From the NCBI RefSeq assembly GCF_025823185.1, contig NZ_JACKVK010000005.1, positions 310,001 through 374,000 of the forward strand: DNA of 64,000 nt, given 5' to 3'. Of the stretch, positions 16,023 to 25,137 are shown one piece after another; the first letter of the stretch is position 1, and each line of letters starts with the position of its first letter. This stretch comes from Mycobacterium yunnanensis. GTDB lineage: Bacteria; Actinomycetota; Actinomycetes; Mycobacteriales; Mycobacteriaceae. The notes under the pieces are model-generated. The model did not search any database and was not told the origin of the DNA. It worked only from the letters and a program-made list of their open reading frames with translations. A program made the position numbers and the translations under genes.

Positions 16023-16053
16023 GGAGTCAAGGACCGGATCGAGGGGAACATCG

Positions 16054-16686
16054 ATGGCGACTAAGAAAGCGACATCACCGCGACGGCGTCGCGCGGACGG
16101 CGAGATCTCCCGGACCCGGATCTTGGATGCCGCCACCGAGATCGCCTCCGAGCGTGGCTATGAGGGCACCAGCATCGGCGCGGTCAGCACGAAGTGCGGA
16201 TTGCCGGCCAGTTCGATCTACTGGCACTTCAAGGACAAGGACGACCTGCTGGCCGCGGTCATCGAACGCAGCTTCGGCACCTGGCTGAACGCCTGGCAGA
16301 TCCCCGCGCACGGGTCGGCCGAGGAACGCATCAGTGCGGTGGCCACCCAGATCGCCAAGGCGCTGATGGATTCCCCGGACTTCATCCGCCTGGGGTTGAT
16401 GCTGGCCCTGGAGCGCCGGCCCGTGGAACCGCGGGCCCGGGCGGAATTCCTCGGTGTCCGCGAGCAGGCGTATCGGGTGTTGGCGACCGGCATCGGCGAA
16501 CTGACCCCCGGACTCACCGACGCCCAAGTCCACGAGCTGGCCACCTACGCCCTCGCCGGCGCCGACGGCCTGTTCCTCGCCAAGGAGATCGGCGGCGATT
16601 CGGTCGACCTGATCGCCCTGTTCGAGCTGCACGCCCGCGCCGTCTATGCGGCCGCGGTGGCCATGATCGCCCGGAACACCCCATGA
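16054..16686 (+). CDS. TetR family regulator of the meta-cleavage cluster
   Basis: 210 residues from the ATG at 16054 with GAGGGGAA upstream; an in-frame upstream ATG at 15982 would overlap the operators and is rejected. Helix-turn-helix: RTRILDAATEIASERGYEGT, then SIGAVSTKCGLPASSIYWHF, a textbook TetR_N domain. Its stop overlaps the hydratase start (ATGA), so the repressor is first in the plus-strand operon it is likely to control together with the divergent hydroxylase operon. The inducer is presumably a pathway substrate or intermediate. Confidence 0.88.
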   Translation: MATKKATSPRRRRADGEISRTRILDAATEIASERGYEGTSIGAVSTKCGLPASSIYWHFKDKDDLLAAVIERSFGTWLNAWQIPAHGSAEERISAVATQIAKALMDSPDFIRLGLMLALERRPVEPRARAEFLGVREQAYRVLATGIGELTPGLTDAQVHELATYALAGADGLFLAKEIGGDSVDLIALFELHARAVYAAAVAMIARNTP

Positions 16687-17465
16687 CCGGGGACGCCATC
16701 CTGGCGGCGGCGGCGGCCGACCTGTGGGCCGCCCACCGCGACCGCACCCCCATTCCGCCGCTGACCCAGCGCTATCCGAGCCTCGACGTCGCCGGCGCCT
16801 ACGCCGTGCAGCAAGTCAACCTGCGCCGCCGCCTGGCCGCGGGCGCCACGGTGGTGGGCCGCAAGATCGGGTTGACCTCCGCACCGATGCAGGCCCTGCT
16901 CGGCGTCGACGAACCCGACTACGGCTACGTCCTCGACGGCATGGTCATCACCGGTGACACGATCGACGCTGCCCAATTCTGTTCTCCACGTGTCGAACCC
17001 GAGGTCGCGTTCCTGCTGCGGTCGACACTGCGCGGGCCCGACGTCACCGTCGCCGATGTCCGCGCCGCCACCGAGGCCGTCGCCGTGGCGCTGGAGATCG
17101 TCGACAGTCGCATCGCCGACTGGACACTCACCCTGCCTGACACCGTCGCCGACAACGCCAGCTCCGGCGCCGTGATCCTGGGCGACTGGGTGCCCTACAC
17201 CGACGACCTGGCTTTGCCTCGGGCCGCGGCCACCCTGAGGGTCAACGACCGCGACGTGGCCACCGGCACCGGGGACGCGGTGATGGGAGACCCGGCCGCC
17301 GCCGTTGCGTGGCTGGCCAACGCACTCGCCGACTACGGCGCCGAATTGTCTGCCGGGCAGTTCGTCATGTCCGGCTCGTTCACCGCCGCGGAATTCGTCC
17401 ACGCCGGCGACGTCGCCTCCACCACCGTCAGCGGCCTGGGCACCGTGTCGCTGACCTTCACCTGA
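16683..17465 (+). CDS. mhpD: 2-hydroxypenta-2,4-dienoate hydratase (2-keto-4-pentenoate hydratase)
   Basis: 260 residues. The family core is visible: [29 protein letters not shown] (about 59-87) and the acidic metal ligands in VEPEVAFLL and [13 protein letters not shown], as in the MhpD/BphH/XylJ hydratases. It adds water to 2-hydroxydienoate to give 4-hydroxy-2-oxovalerate. Coupled to the upstream TetR gene by a 4-bp overlap and followed 11 bp later by the acylating dehydrogenase, forming the usual lower-pathway trio. Confidence 0.9.
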   Translation: MTGDAILAAAAADLWAAHRDRTPIPPLTQRYPSLDVAGAYAVQQVNLRRRLAAGATVVGRKIGLTSAPMQALLGVDEPDYGYVLDGMVITGDTIDAAQFCSPRVEPEVAFLLRSTLRGPDVTVADVRAATEAVAVALEIVDSRIADWTLTLPDTVADNASSGAVILGDWVPYTDDLALPRAAATLRVNDRDVATGTGDAVMGDPAAAVAWLANALADYGAELSAGQFVMSGSFTAAEFVHAGDVASTTVSGLGTVSLTFT

Positions 17466-17476
17466 CGGGAACACCC

Positions 17477-18430
17477 ATGACACAACGTGATTGGCCGGTG
17501 GCGATCATCGGCTCGGGCAACATCGGCACCGACCTGATGATCAAGATCCTGCGCGGCGACGGCCCGCTACGCGCCGCGGCGATGGTGGGCATCGACCCCG
17601 ACTCCGACGGCCTGGCCCGCGCCACCCGGATGGGAGTCCCGACCACCGCTGGTGGAGTCGAGGGCCTGCTCGACATGGACTGCTACGGAGACATCGAAGT
17701 CGTCTTCGACGCCACCTCGGCGGGTGCGCACCGGGCCAACTGGGCGGCACTGGAACCGACCGGGGTCCGGGTGCTCGACCTCACCCCCGCCGCCATTGGC
17801 CCGTACTGCGTGCCGGTGGTCAACCTCGAGGACCACCTCGAGGCCCCCAACCTCAACATGGTCACCTGCGGCGGGCAGGCCACCGTGCCGATCGTCGCCG
17901 CGGTCGCCGAGTGCGGCATCGTGTCCTACGCCGAGATCGTGTCCTCGATCAGCTCCAAGTCCGCCGGTCCGGGCACCCGCGCCAACATCGACGAGTTCAC
18001 CGAAACCACCGCCGCGGCACTGCAATCGGTCGGCGGAGCCCAGCGCGGCAAGGCCGTCATGGTGCTCAACCCGGCCGACCCGCCCATCCTGATGCGCAAC
18101 ACCGTCTACTGCCTGGTCGACGGCGACACCGACCACGACGCGATCGAGTCCGCCGTCGTCCACATGGCCGCCAGGGTCACCGCCTACGTTCCCGGATACC
18201 GGCTCAAGCAGCGCGTCCAATTCGAGACGTTCACCGCCCAGAACCCGCTGCACATCCCCGAGACCGGCAAGTTCAGCGGCACCCGCGTCACCGTCATGCT
18301 CGAAGTCACCGGCGCCGCGCACTACCTGCCCGCCTACGCCGGCAACCTCGACATCATGACCTCCGCGGCCAAGGCCACTGCCGAACGCATCGCCACCCAC
18401 CACCGCGAAAACGCCGGAGCCACCCGATGA
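17477..18430 (+). CDS. mhpF: Acetaldehyde dehydrogenase (acylating)
   Basis: 317 residues. The NAD-binding motif is [14 protein letters not shown] (about 10-23) and the catalytic cysteine lies in [12 protein letters not shown] (C131). It turns acetaldehyde or propionaldehyde plus CoA and NAD+ into the acyl-CoA. In this family it forms a channelling complex with the aldolase, encoded next with a 4-bp ATGA overlap. Start ATG is preceded by ACGGGA. Confidence 0.92.
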   Translation: MTQRDWPVAIIGSGNIGTDLMIKILRGDGPLRAAAMVGIDPDSDGLARATRMGVPTTAGGVEGLLDMDCYGDIEVVFDATSAGAHRANWAALEPTGVRVLDLTPAAIGPYCVPVVNLEDHLEAPNLNMVTCGGQATVPIVAAVAECGIVSYAEIVSSISSKSAGPGTRANIDEFTETTAAALQSVGGAQRGKAVMVLNPADPPILMRNTVYCLVDGDTDHDAIESAVVHMAARVTAYVPGYRLKQRVQFETFTAQNPLHIPETGKFSGTRVTVMLEVTGAAHYLPAYAGNLDIMTSAAKATAERIATHHRENAGATR

Positions 18431-19449
18431 CCCGCGACCTGTACATCAGCGACGTCACCTTGCGCGACGGCATGCACGCCATCCGCCACCAATACACCGT
18501 CGAGCAGGCCGTGGCCGTCGCCGCGGCCCTCGACGCCGCCGGCGTGGACTCCATCGAGGTCGCCCACGGCGACGGGCTGGCCGGGTCGAGCTGCATCTAC
18601 GGTTTCGGTGCCCATACCGACCTGGAGTGGATCGAGGCCGTCGCGGCCACCGTGACCCGCGCCAAGGTCGCCACCTTGCTGCTGCCCGGCATCGGCAGCG
18701 TGCACAACCTCAAGGACGCCCACCGCGCCGGCGCCACCGTCGTGCGGGTGGCCACCCACTGCACCGAAGCCGACATCTCCGCCCAACACATCGCTGCGGC
18801 CCGCGATCTCGGCATGGACACCGTCGGGTTCCTCATGATGAGCCACATGACCGACCCGATGACGTTGTCCGAGCAGGCCGAATTGATGCAAGGCTACGGA
18901 GCCACCTGCGTCTACGTCGTCGACTCCGGCGGCGCGATGACCATGAAGGACATCGCCAACCGCGTCGACGCACTGCGCCAAACCCTCGACCCGGCAACCG
19001 AAATCGGCATCCACGCCCACCACAACCTCACCCTCGGGGTCGCCAACTCCATCGTCGCGGTCGAACACGGCGCCACCCGCGTCGACGCCTCCCTGACCGG
19101 GATGGGCGCCGGAGCCGGCAACGCACCCCTGGAGGTGTTCATCGCCGCGGCCGACAAACTCGGCTGGCGCCACGACTGCGACCTACACGCACTCCAAGAC
19201 GCCGCCGACGACATCGTCCGCCCACTGCAGGACCGACCGGTCCGAGTGGACCGCGAAACCCTCACCCTCGGCTACGCCGGGGTGTACTCCAGCTTTCTGC
19301 GCCACGCCGAAACCGCCGCCGCACGCTACGACGTCGACGCCCGCACCCTTCTCGAAGAAGCCGGCCGCCGCGGCATGGTCGGCGGCCAAGAAGACATGCT
19401 CGTCGACATCGCCCTCGACCTCGCCACCGAGAAAGCAGGGATGCCGTGA
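18427..19449 (+). CDS. mhpE: 4-hydroxy-2-oxovalerate aldolase
   Basis: 340 residues, HMGL-like TIM barrel. [10 protein letters not shown] (9-18) contains the metal-binding Asp and catalytic Arg, H20-region histidine follows, and the second metal site is [15 protein letters not shown] (HxH). It cleaves 4-hydroxy-2-oxoacids to pyruvate and an aldehyde, which passes to the adjacent dehydrogenase. The C-terminal dimerisation domain needed for the complex is present. It overlaps both neighbours by 4 bp. Confidence 0.92.
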   Translation: MTRDLYISDVTLRDGMHAIRHQYTVEQAVAVAAALDAAGVDSIEVAHGDGLAGSSCIYGFGAHTDLEWIEAVAATVTRAKVATLLLPGIGSVHNLKDAHRAGATVVRVATHCTEADISAQHIAAARDLGMDTVGFLMMSHMTDPMTLSEQAELMQGYGATCVYVVDSGGAMTMKDIANRVDALRQTLDPATEIGIHAHHNLTLGVANSIVAVEHGATRVDASLTGMGAGAGNAPLEVFIAAADKLGWRHDCDLHALQDAADDIVRPLQDRPVRVDRETLTLGYAGVYSSFLRHAETAAARYDVDARTLLEEAGRRGMVGGQEDMLVDIALDLATEKAGMP

Positions 19450-20318
19450 GCGAGCCCACCGAGAACTGCGACCACGACGACGTCGAGCGTCTCGCCGACG
19501 CCCTCCTCGACGCCGTCGAAGACGCCGACGGCCCCCGCGACTCCCTGCTGCCCGACGTGCTCACCACCGCCGCGGCCGCCTTCCGCCACCTCGGCGTCGA
19601 CTTCGTACGCCGCTACAACCGCCTCGACGTCCAGGCCGACCCGACGACATTCGACGGCCCCGTCCTATTCGTCGCCAACCACGGGTTCGGCGGCATCTTC
19701 GACCTCAACGTGTTCGCCCTCGGCGCCGCACTCGACCAGCTCGAACTGGACCGCCCAGTCACCATCCTCACCCACCAATTAGCCTGGACACTGGGCGTTG
19801 GCCGCTTCGTCGAAGCCTTGGGCGCACGGCCGGCATCGCAGCACAGCGCCGAAGAAGCCTTCGACAACGGTCACCACGTCGTCGTCTTCCCCGGTGGTGA
19901 CCTCGACGCCATGAAGACCTTCGAAGACCGCAACCGCATCGTCTTCGGCGGACGCAGCGGTTTCGCCCGCCTGGCCATCGAGAACAAGGTCCCCATCGTC
20001 CCCATCGTCACAGCCGGGGCCGGAGAATCGCTGCTCGTATTGTCCAGCGGCCAACGTCTCGCCCGCGCGACGCGACTGGACAAGTTGTTGCGGCTCAAGA
20101 CCGTTCCGCTCACCGTGTCACTACCCTGGGGGCTCAACATCGGCGCCGTCGGCGTGCTCCCATACCTGCCGCTGCCTACCAAACTCGACACCCGGGTCCT
20201 GACCGCCGTCGAGCGACTCGACGACGAACAACCCGAGGACTACGCCGCCCGCATCCACGCAAAGATGCAACACGCCCTAACCGACATGACCCGCTACCGC
20301 CGCCCACTGCTGGGCTGA
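19446..20318 (+). CDS. Lysophospholipid acyltransferase (PlsC-like) family protein
   Basis: 290 residues from a GTG that overlaps the aldolase stop (GTGA). The acyltransferase-like motifs are [19 protein letters not shown] (about 73-91) and [15 protein letters not shown] (about 141-155), corresponding to PlsC blocks I and III. The histidine and aspartate are seven residues apart (HGFGGIFD) rather than the usual HX4D, so it belongs to a divergent subfamily. Its place at the end of a ring-degradation operon suggests acyl transfer linked to the substrate (a lipid-like aromatic) or storage of the resulting acyl-CoA; this is inference. Confidence 0.7.
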   Translation: MSEPTENCDHDDVERLADALLDAVEDADGPRDSLLPDVLTTAAAAFRHLGVDFVRRYNRLDVQADPTTFDGPVLFVANHGFGGIFDLNVFALGAALDQLELDRPVTILTHQLAWTLGVGRFVEALGARPASQHSAEEAFDNGHHVVVFPGGDLDAMKTFEDRNRIVFGGRSGFARLAIENKVPIVPIVTAGAGESLLVLSSGQRLARATRLDKLLRLKTVPLTVSLPWGLNIGAVGVLPYLPLPTKLDTRVLTAVERLDDEQPEDYAARIHAKMQHALTDMTRYRRPLLG

Positions 20319-20587
20319 CGAACGTCCCCAGTCGCCGGGTGCAGTCGCTGAGGCGGCTGTCTCACTTCTAGAGATGTGAGACTGCGATAACGGCTGGGGA
20401 TTCCGATACGTTGTCGCAGGTCGATCAATGCGCGCGTGTCTCGTTTCTTGTCTCGCAGAAGTTCGTCATGAATTTCGGTGATTGCGGGTAGTGAGACGCG
20501 CCCCGGCGGTTCGTAGACCTGGCCGCTCACTAGGACCCGGAGCCGGACAGTTGTCGGGACATTAATACTTTGGGTCAAGTTTAACAA
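20294..20587 (-). other. Doubtful 97-codon ORF spanning the dnaB-side repeat site
   Basis: An ATG-started frame across the gap between the acyltransferase and dnaB has a protein-like middle (LRVLVSGQVYEPPGRVSLPA, then HDELLRDKKRDTRALIDLRQ) and then runs through the E-site repeats. It may be the start of a gene interrupted when the accessory DNA arrived, or chance. No domain is recognised. Confidence 0.25.
20359..20455 (+). repeat. Composite repeat site E (split copy beside dnaB)
   Basis: Palindrome 20359-20382 is clear: left arm GTCTCACTTCT, central AG, right arm AGATGTGAGAC, one mismatched pair. The paired boxes GTCTCG lie at 20438 and 20450 (12 bp apart), so the last box is 91 bp rather than 36 bp from the palindrome start, as if 55 bp were inserted. 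GTCGATCAATG at 20420 recalls sites A and C. This is the last site before core genome. The rest of 20319-20633 shows nothing else except the doubtful ORF. Confidence 0.65.
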
Positions 20588-20633
20588 CGAAGTGCGCCTG
20601 TTAATTTGTGCTGCATCTCGACAGTGCTATTAG

Positions 20634-23285
20634 CTACCGCGCCATGTCCACGAACCGCGACAGATGCAGCTGGTGCGCCACGGTGACCGTCTTCGTCGGT
20701 CCTGCGCGGTGTTTTGCGATAATCAGGTCTGCCTCGCCGCCGCGGGGGTCGTCGCGCTCGAAGGCGTCGGGGCGGTGCAGCAGGATCACCATGTCCGCGT
20801 CCTGTTCGATGGACCCCGACTCGCGAAGGTCCGACAGCATGGGTTTCTTGTCGGTGCGCTGCTCCGGACCGCGGTTCAGCTGGCTCATCGCCACCACCGG
20901 CACTTCGAGCTCCTTGGCGAGAAGCTTGATCTGCCTTGAGAATTCGGAGACTTCCTGCTGGCGGGACTCCACCTTCTTGCCAGACGTCATCAGCTGCAGG
21001 TAGTCGACGACGATCAGGCGGAGGTCTGCCTTCTGATGCAGCCGGCGCGCCTTCGCGCGGATCTCCATCATCGTCAGGTTGGGCGAGTCGTCGATGTAGA
21101 GCGGCGCCTCGCTGATCTCGCTCATCCGCCGCGCAAGCCGCGTCCAGTCGTCGTCGCTCATCCGCCCCGACCGCATGTCGGCCAGCTTGATCTTCGCCTC
21201 GGCCGACAGCAGACGCATGACGATCTCGGACTTGCTCATTTCCAGGGAGAAGATGACGCTCGAATGCCGGTTCTTGATGGAGCACGAACGCAGGAAGTCG
21301 AGTCCTAGGGTCGAGTTGTGCGTTGGCACCATCGCGCGGCTGGCCAAATACATGTGGGTTGAGTTGTCGACCTCGACACAACGCACCGGAACGCGTTCGG
21401 TCGGGCGAACCGCAACGATGAATCTTGCCCCAGAGCGGGAAACATTCGAAGCAGCGCGTCGCTCTTTGTGCAGCAACGACTTTCGATGCAATCCGAAGAC
21501 GTCGTCCTGCGTGGCGAACGTGAGCGTGTACGCCGTCGACGACGCTTCGGAGCGCCCTTTCACGCGTTTGGTCGAGGTCTGGCAGCGATATCCCAGACTC
21601 ACTACGAGCTCAGAAACATCGGATGCCAGCCGCCGGTCGGTGACCGAGAACTGCACGGAACCCCCGTGCGTGACCGTTCCATCAGTATCCAGCAGACCGG
21701 CCAACAGGGCCCGACGTTGGGCTTCTGACGCGCGCAAATAGTGGGCAGGGATGTGCTTGTGTCCAAGCACACCTAGGGTTCGCAATCTAGCTTGAAGAGT
21801 GCCGACTGCGTTGCGGCACGATTGGCAGAGTCGCATTCCGCTCGATGAACCACCGCACCGTGCACATTGCGGTGTGGGGACTGCATCCGAGCTGAACCGT
21901 GCGCGTCCACCACAACTGCGCCCACACGTCCTGACCTGACTGGTGCGCGGAAGGAACTCGTTACCGCAGACGACACATCTGCGAACGGAGATGGCTGGCG
22001 CTTCGGGGAGCAGCAGTTGGTATCGATAGATGGCGGACGGCGACTTACGGGCTACCAGCCCTTCAGACTCGATGCGCATGATGATCTCCGGATCAGCGCT
22101 CGTTATCTGCGCCGCGGCCGTCGTGCCATCACCGAGCCACGCGCCCAACGTATAAGGCGGAACGAGTAATTCGCGCTCCTCGCCTCGAATCGGTGACGTA
22201 TTCGCGACCGAGTGGTTCACGCGCTGGTCGACCGTCGGGCAACGCAACGTATCTGCGATCTCGCGGGTGGTCCGCACCGCGGCGAACGTGCGCTGGTTCT
22301 TGTACCGGTTGTAGCCGACCGCTGCCGCCTGAGCCGACTTGCGAGATGCACGAGTATCGGTCAACCACTGGTGCTCCGCATCCGCGACGATCACCGTGCC
22401 GTCGGAGAACTCGACCTCGTAGCAGGGGCGGCCCGTCATCACCTCGGTTGCCGCGACGACGCGCGTCGGCTCGCCGTCGGGACCAATCAACTCATCACCG
22501 ACCGCGACGTCGCCCATCGTCGTCCAGCCGGTCGGCGTCGGCAGCGGCGTGTCCAAGGCGAGGGCCTTGCCAACGCCAGGCCTTGCCGCCACCACGATCA
22601 TCTGACCGGCGTGCAGACCGTTGGTCACCTCGTCGAGTTCGGTGAAGCCGGTCGGCACGCCGCGCGCCACTCCGCCCTGGGAGGCGATCGCGTCGATCTC
22701 GTCCATCGTCGGCTGCAGCAGGTGTTCGAGGACCACGAAGTCCTCGGTGGTGCGGCGCTCGGTGACTTCGTAGATCTCTGCCTGCGCCCGGTCGACCACG
22801 TCGGCCACGTCCGCCCCGTCGGCCCCGGCGTACCCGTACTGCACGACCCGCGTCCCGGCCTCCACGAGCCGCCGCAGGAGTGACTTCTCCGCCACGATGC
22901 CCGCGTAGTACCCGGCGTTGGCCGCCGTCGGCACCGTCGAGATCAGCGTGTGGAGATAGGGGGCCCCACCGATCCGCTTGAGCAGCCCGCGGCGGTCCAG
23001 TTCGGCCGCGACGGTGATGGCGTCGGCCGGCTCACCCCGACCGTAGAGGTCGAGGATTGCGTCGTACACGCTCTGGTGGGCGGGACGGTAGAAGTCCCCC
23101 GGGCGCAGCCGCTCCAAGACGTCGGCGATCGCATCCTTGGACAGCAGCATGCCGCCCAGCACCGACTGCTCGGCGGCCATGTCCTGCGGGGGCTGGCGGC
23201 CGTACTCCTCGGCTGGCGGACCGTCCTGCTCGGGCCGACCTCCGGATTGACCACCCGGCCGGCCCAGATCGTCGACGACAGCCAC
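20634..23285 (-). CDS. dnaB: Replicative DNA helicase DnaB with intein
   Basis: 883 residues, of which 466 are helicase and 417 intein. The N-terminal DnaB domain (about 30-130) begins at PPQDMAAEQSVLGGMLLS. The RecA-like ATPase Walker A is split by the intein at ARPGVGK/ST (after residue 240). Downstream, SLEMSKSEIVMRLL, VVDYLQLM (Walker B) and the Q/R-finger region MSQLNRGPEQRTDKKPMLSDLRESGSIEQDAD are intact. The hexamer unwinds DNA at the replication fork and can function only after protein splicing. Last of the rpsF-ssb-rpsR-rplI-dnaB block, but separated from rplI by 455 bp and a terminator-like hairpin. Confidence 0.95.
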   Translation of the reverse strand: MAVVDDLGRPGGQSGGRPEQDGPPAEEYGRQPPQDMAAEQSVLGGMLLSKDAIADVLERLRPGDFYRPAHQSVYDAILDLYGRGEPADAITVAAELDRRGLLKRIGGAPYLHTLISTVPTAANAGYYAGIVAEKSLLRRLVEAGTRVVQYGYAGADGADVADVVDRAQAEIYEVTERRTTEDFVVLEHLLQPTMDEIDAIASQGGVARGVPTGFTELDEVTNGLHAGQMIVVAARPGVGKALALDTPLPTPTGWTTMGDVAVGDELIGPDGEPTRVVAATEVMTGRPCYEVEFSDGTVIVADAEHQWLTDTRASRKSAQAAAVGYNRYKNQRTFAAVRTTREIADTLRCPTVDQRVNHSVANTSPIRGEERELLVPPYTLGAWLGDGTTAAAQITSADPEIIMRIESEGLVARKSPSAIYRYQLLLPEAPAISVRRCVVCGNEFLPRTSQVRTCGRSCGGRARFSSDAVPTPQCARCGGSSSGMRLCQSCRNAVGTLQARLRTLGVLGHKHIPAHYLRASEAQRRALLAGLLDTDGTVTHGGSVQFSVTDRRLASDVSELVVSLGYRCQTSTKRVKGRSEASSTAYTLTFATQDDVFGLHRKSLLHKERRAASNVSRSGARFIVAVRPTERVPVRCVEVDNSTHMYLASRAMVPTHNSTLGLDFLRSCSIKNRHSSVIFSLEMSKSEIVMRLLSAEAKIKLADMRSGRMSDDDWTRLARRMSEISEAPLYIDDSPNLTMMEIRAKARRLHQKADLRLIVVDYLQLMTSGKKVESRQQEVSEFSRQIKLLAKELEVPVVAMSQLNRGPEQRTDKKPMLSDLRESGSIEQDADMVILLHRPDAFERDDPRGGEADLIIAKHRAGPTKTVTVAHQLHLSRFVDMAR
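21315..22565 (-). other. Class 3 intein with LAGLIDADG endonuclease inside dnaB
   Basis: 417 residues, starting with Ala (ALALDTPLPTPTGW) and ending MVPTHN before Ser+1. There is no N-terminal Cys/Ser nucleophile; instead the class 3 WCT triad is present: W67 (EHQW, block B), C396 (VRCVEVDNS, block F) and T415 (PTHN, block G). The homing endonuclease motifs are LGAWLGDGT (140-148) and LLAGLLDTDG (287-296). Between them lies a Cys-rich segment (C197, C200, C214, C218, C234, C237, C247, C250) that looks like two zinc ribbons. All splicing residues appear intact. Confidence 0.9.
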
Positions 23286-23740
23286 GAAGCGTCCACCTCC
23301 CCCTTCACGTCAGTCGATGTCGAACACAGTTTCGATCCTCTGGCCCCGCGAGGATAAGCCCCGGCACCGACGCATCAACTTAAGGACGTTGCTGGAATCG
23401 ACGCAAACCCTCTCGTGGACAGACCTGTGGACGGCGTGTGCATAGACGAGGTCGGCCATGTTGAGCCCTTGGGGACAACCTGTGCACAAAGATCGGAGAA
23501 TCCGCGATCACCGCAGATGGGGGCCCTGACGACCGGGTGTCTTCTTGTGGATGCGAATTGCCCGGCGTGTCGTCCGTGGTTGCCGTCTCGGGCGTGTTGT
23601 GTTGCGCATTCGGGCACGGAAGGTTAACAGCCGGTTAGTTTCCCAGCGTCGTTCGAACCCGTTGATGTTCGCCAGCGCGCACAGCAACGCCCGGGTGAAG
23701 ATCGATCTTGCCCTCACCCGGGCGTATGGTGCTGCTGCTG
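23286..23740. other. Long intergenic region upstream of dnaB
   Basis: 455 bp without a convincing gene. It should hold the dnaB promoter. It contains several partial matches to the mycobacterial DnaA box (TGTGGACGG at 23426, CGTGGACAG at 23414, TGTGGATGC at about 23546) but no perfect one, and the terminator-like hairpin at 23688-23724. Confidence 0.5.
23688..23724 (-). terminator. Hairpin terminator after rplI
   Basis: CGCCCGGGTGA (23688-23698) and TCACCCGGGCG (23714-23724) are perfect 11-bp inverted arms around a 15-nt loop, 17 bp beyond the rplI stop. There is no U-run, as is common for actinobacterial terminators. It would insulate dnaB from the ribosomal operon. Confidence 0.65.
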
Positions 23741-24193
23741 TTATTCGGCGACCACGTTCACGGAAACGCCGACGCTGACCTCGGGGTGCAGGCGCACCGC
23801 CACGGCGTAGGTTCCCGTGCTCTTGATGTGGGCCTTCGGCAAGTTGACGGTGCGCCGGTCCAGGTTCGGGCCGCCCGCCTTCTTGATGGCGGAGACGATG
23901 TCTCCGGTGGTCACGGAGCCGAACAGCTTGCCCGCGCCGGCGGTGCGCACCGGCAGCGACACCGGGCCCAGCTCTTCGAGAGCGGCCTTGATCTCCTTGG
24001 CATGGTCCAGGTCGCGAACGACCTTGGTCTCACGCGCCCGGCGAATCTCTTCGGCCTGACGCTCGGCGCCACGCGACGCCACGATCGCCATGCCGCGGGG
24101 CAGCAGGTAGTTGCGGCCGTAGCCGTCCTTGACCTCGACGGCGTCGCCGGCAGAGCCCAAGTGGTCGACCTCAGCGGTCAGAATCAGTTTCAT
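23741..24193 (-). CDS. rplI: 50S ribosomal protein L9
   Basis: 150 residues. The N-terminal domain signature [21 protein letters not shown] (about 16-36) is diagnostic for L9, followed by the long central helix and a C-terminal domain with [16 protein letters not shown]9 binds 23S rRNA domain V near the L1 stalk. Fourth gene of the rpsF-ssb-rpsR-rplI operon, 27 bp after rpsR. Confidence 0.97.
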   Translation of the reverse strand: MKLILTAEVDHLGSAGDAVEVKDGYGRNYLLPRGMAIVASRGAERQAEEIRRARETKVVRDLDHAKEIKAALEELGPVSLPVRTAGAGKLFGSVTTGDIVSAIKKAGGPNLDRRTVNLPKAHIKSTGTYAVAVRLHPEVSVGVSVNVVAE

Positions 24194-24220
24194 GTCAGTG
24201 TCTCTTCGTCTCGTGCGTTC

Positions 24221-24487
24221 TTAGCGCGACGTCGCGCTGAACGGCAGCAGGGCTACCTCGCGGGCGTTCTTGACGGCGATCGCAATGTCGCGCTGGTGCT
24301 GCACGCAGTTACCGGTCACCCGGCGGGCACGGATCTTGCCGCGCTCGCTGATGTAGGTCCGCAGCAACGCGGTGTCCTTGTAGTCGATGACCTGGTTCTT
24401 GCCCTTCTTCGAGCAGAACGAGCACTTCCGGGCCTTGACCGGCTTTTCGGGGGCCGGGCGCCTCTTCGTGGAGGAGGACTTCGCCAT
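24221..24487 (-). CDS. rpsR: 30S ribosomal protein S18
   Basis: 88 residues. The core [28 protein letters not shown] is the S18 signature, and CSFC (22-25) with a later Cys marks the cysteine-containing (C+) form that is normally made when zinc is available; mycobacteria usually carry a second, cysteine-free paralogue elsewhere. It binds 16S rRNA with S6. Placed between ssb and rplI as in other actinobacteria. Confidence 0.96.
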   Translation of the reverse strand: MAKSSSTKRRPAPEKPVKARKCSFCSKKGKNQVIDYKDTALLRTYISERGKIRARRVTGNCVQHQRDIAIAVKNAREVALLPFSATSR

Positions 24488-24522
24488 GTCTATCTCTTTC
24501 TCAGTACTTGGAAATCAGTTGA

Positions 24523-25056
24523 TCAGAAGGGAGGTTCTTCGTCGGCGCCGTTGAACGAACCGGACGCGGGAGCGCTGCCCCACGGGTCGTCTCTCGGGCC
24601 GTCGTTGGCGGCACTGTTGAAACCTCCACCGGAGGGGCGCGATCCACCGCCACCACCGCCGCCGAAGCCGCCTCCGCCACCACCGCTGCGGCTGGCCTTG
24701 TTGACCTTGGCCGTCGCATATCTCAGGGAAGGACCGATCTCGTCGACCTCGAGCTCGACGACGGTGCGCTTCTCACCCTCGCGCGTCTCGTAGGACCGCT
24801 GCTTGAGGCGACCCGTCACGATCACCCGCGAGCCGCGGGTGAGGCTCTCGGCCACGTTCTCGGCGGCCTCGCGCCAGATGCTGCACCGCATGAACAGCGG
24901 ATCGCCGTCTTTCCACTCGTTGGTCTGACGGTCCATCATCCGAGGCGTCGACGCCACCGTGAAGTTGGCGACGGCGGCCCCGGACGGCGTGAACCGCAGC
25001 TCGGGATCGGCGGTCAGGTTTCCGACGATGGTGAGGTTGGTGTCACCAGCAGCCAC
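24523..25056 (-). CDS. ssb: Single-stranded DNA-binding protein
   Basis: 177 residues. An OB-fold domain occupies about 1-115 ([20 protein letters not shown], later [18 protein letters not shown]), followed by a glycine-rich disordered linker and the acidic tip DEEPPF that recruits replication and repair partners. Tetrameric SSB coats single-stranded DNA at forks. Located between rpsF and rpsR as in most bacteria. Confidence 0.96.
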   Translation of the reverse strand: MAAGDTNLTIVGNLTADPELRFTPSGAAVANFTVASTPRMMDRQTNEWKDGDPLFMRCSIWREAAENVAESLTRGSRVIVTGRLKQRSYETREGEKRTVVELEVDEIGPSLRYATAKVNKASRSGGGGGGFGGGGGGGSRPSGGGFNSAANDGPRDDPWGSAPASGSFNGADEEPPF

Positions 25057-25137
25057 GAGAGTCCTCCTGAGATTCGGTGGTGATTCGCTTTGGAGCGCAG
25101 CCTACGGTTGCGCCCCGACGTGCACGGGCTTTGTGGC

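Noticed and set aside
23410..23560. Cluster of DnaA boxes (a secondary origin or datA-like locus) upstream of dnaB
   Set aside because: Only partial matches (about 6-7 of 9) to TTGTCCACA are present; the density is not clearly above chance in this DNA.
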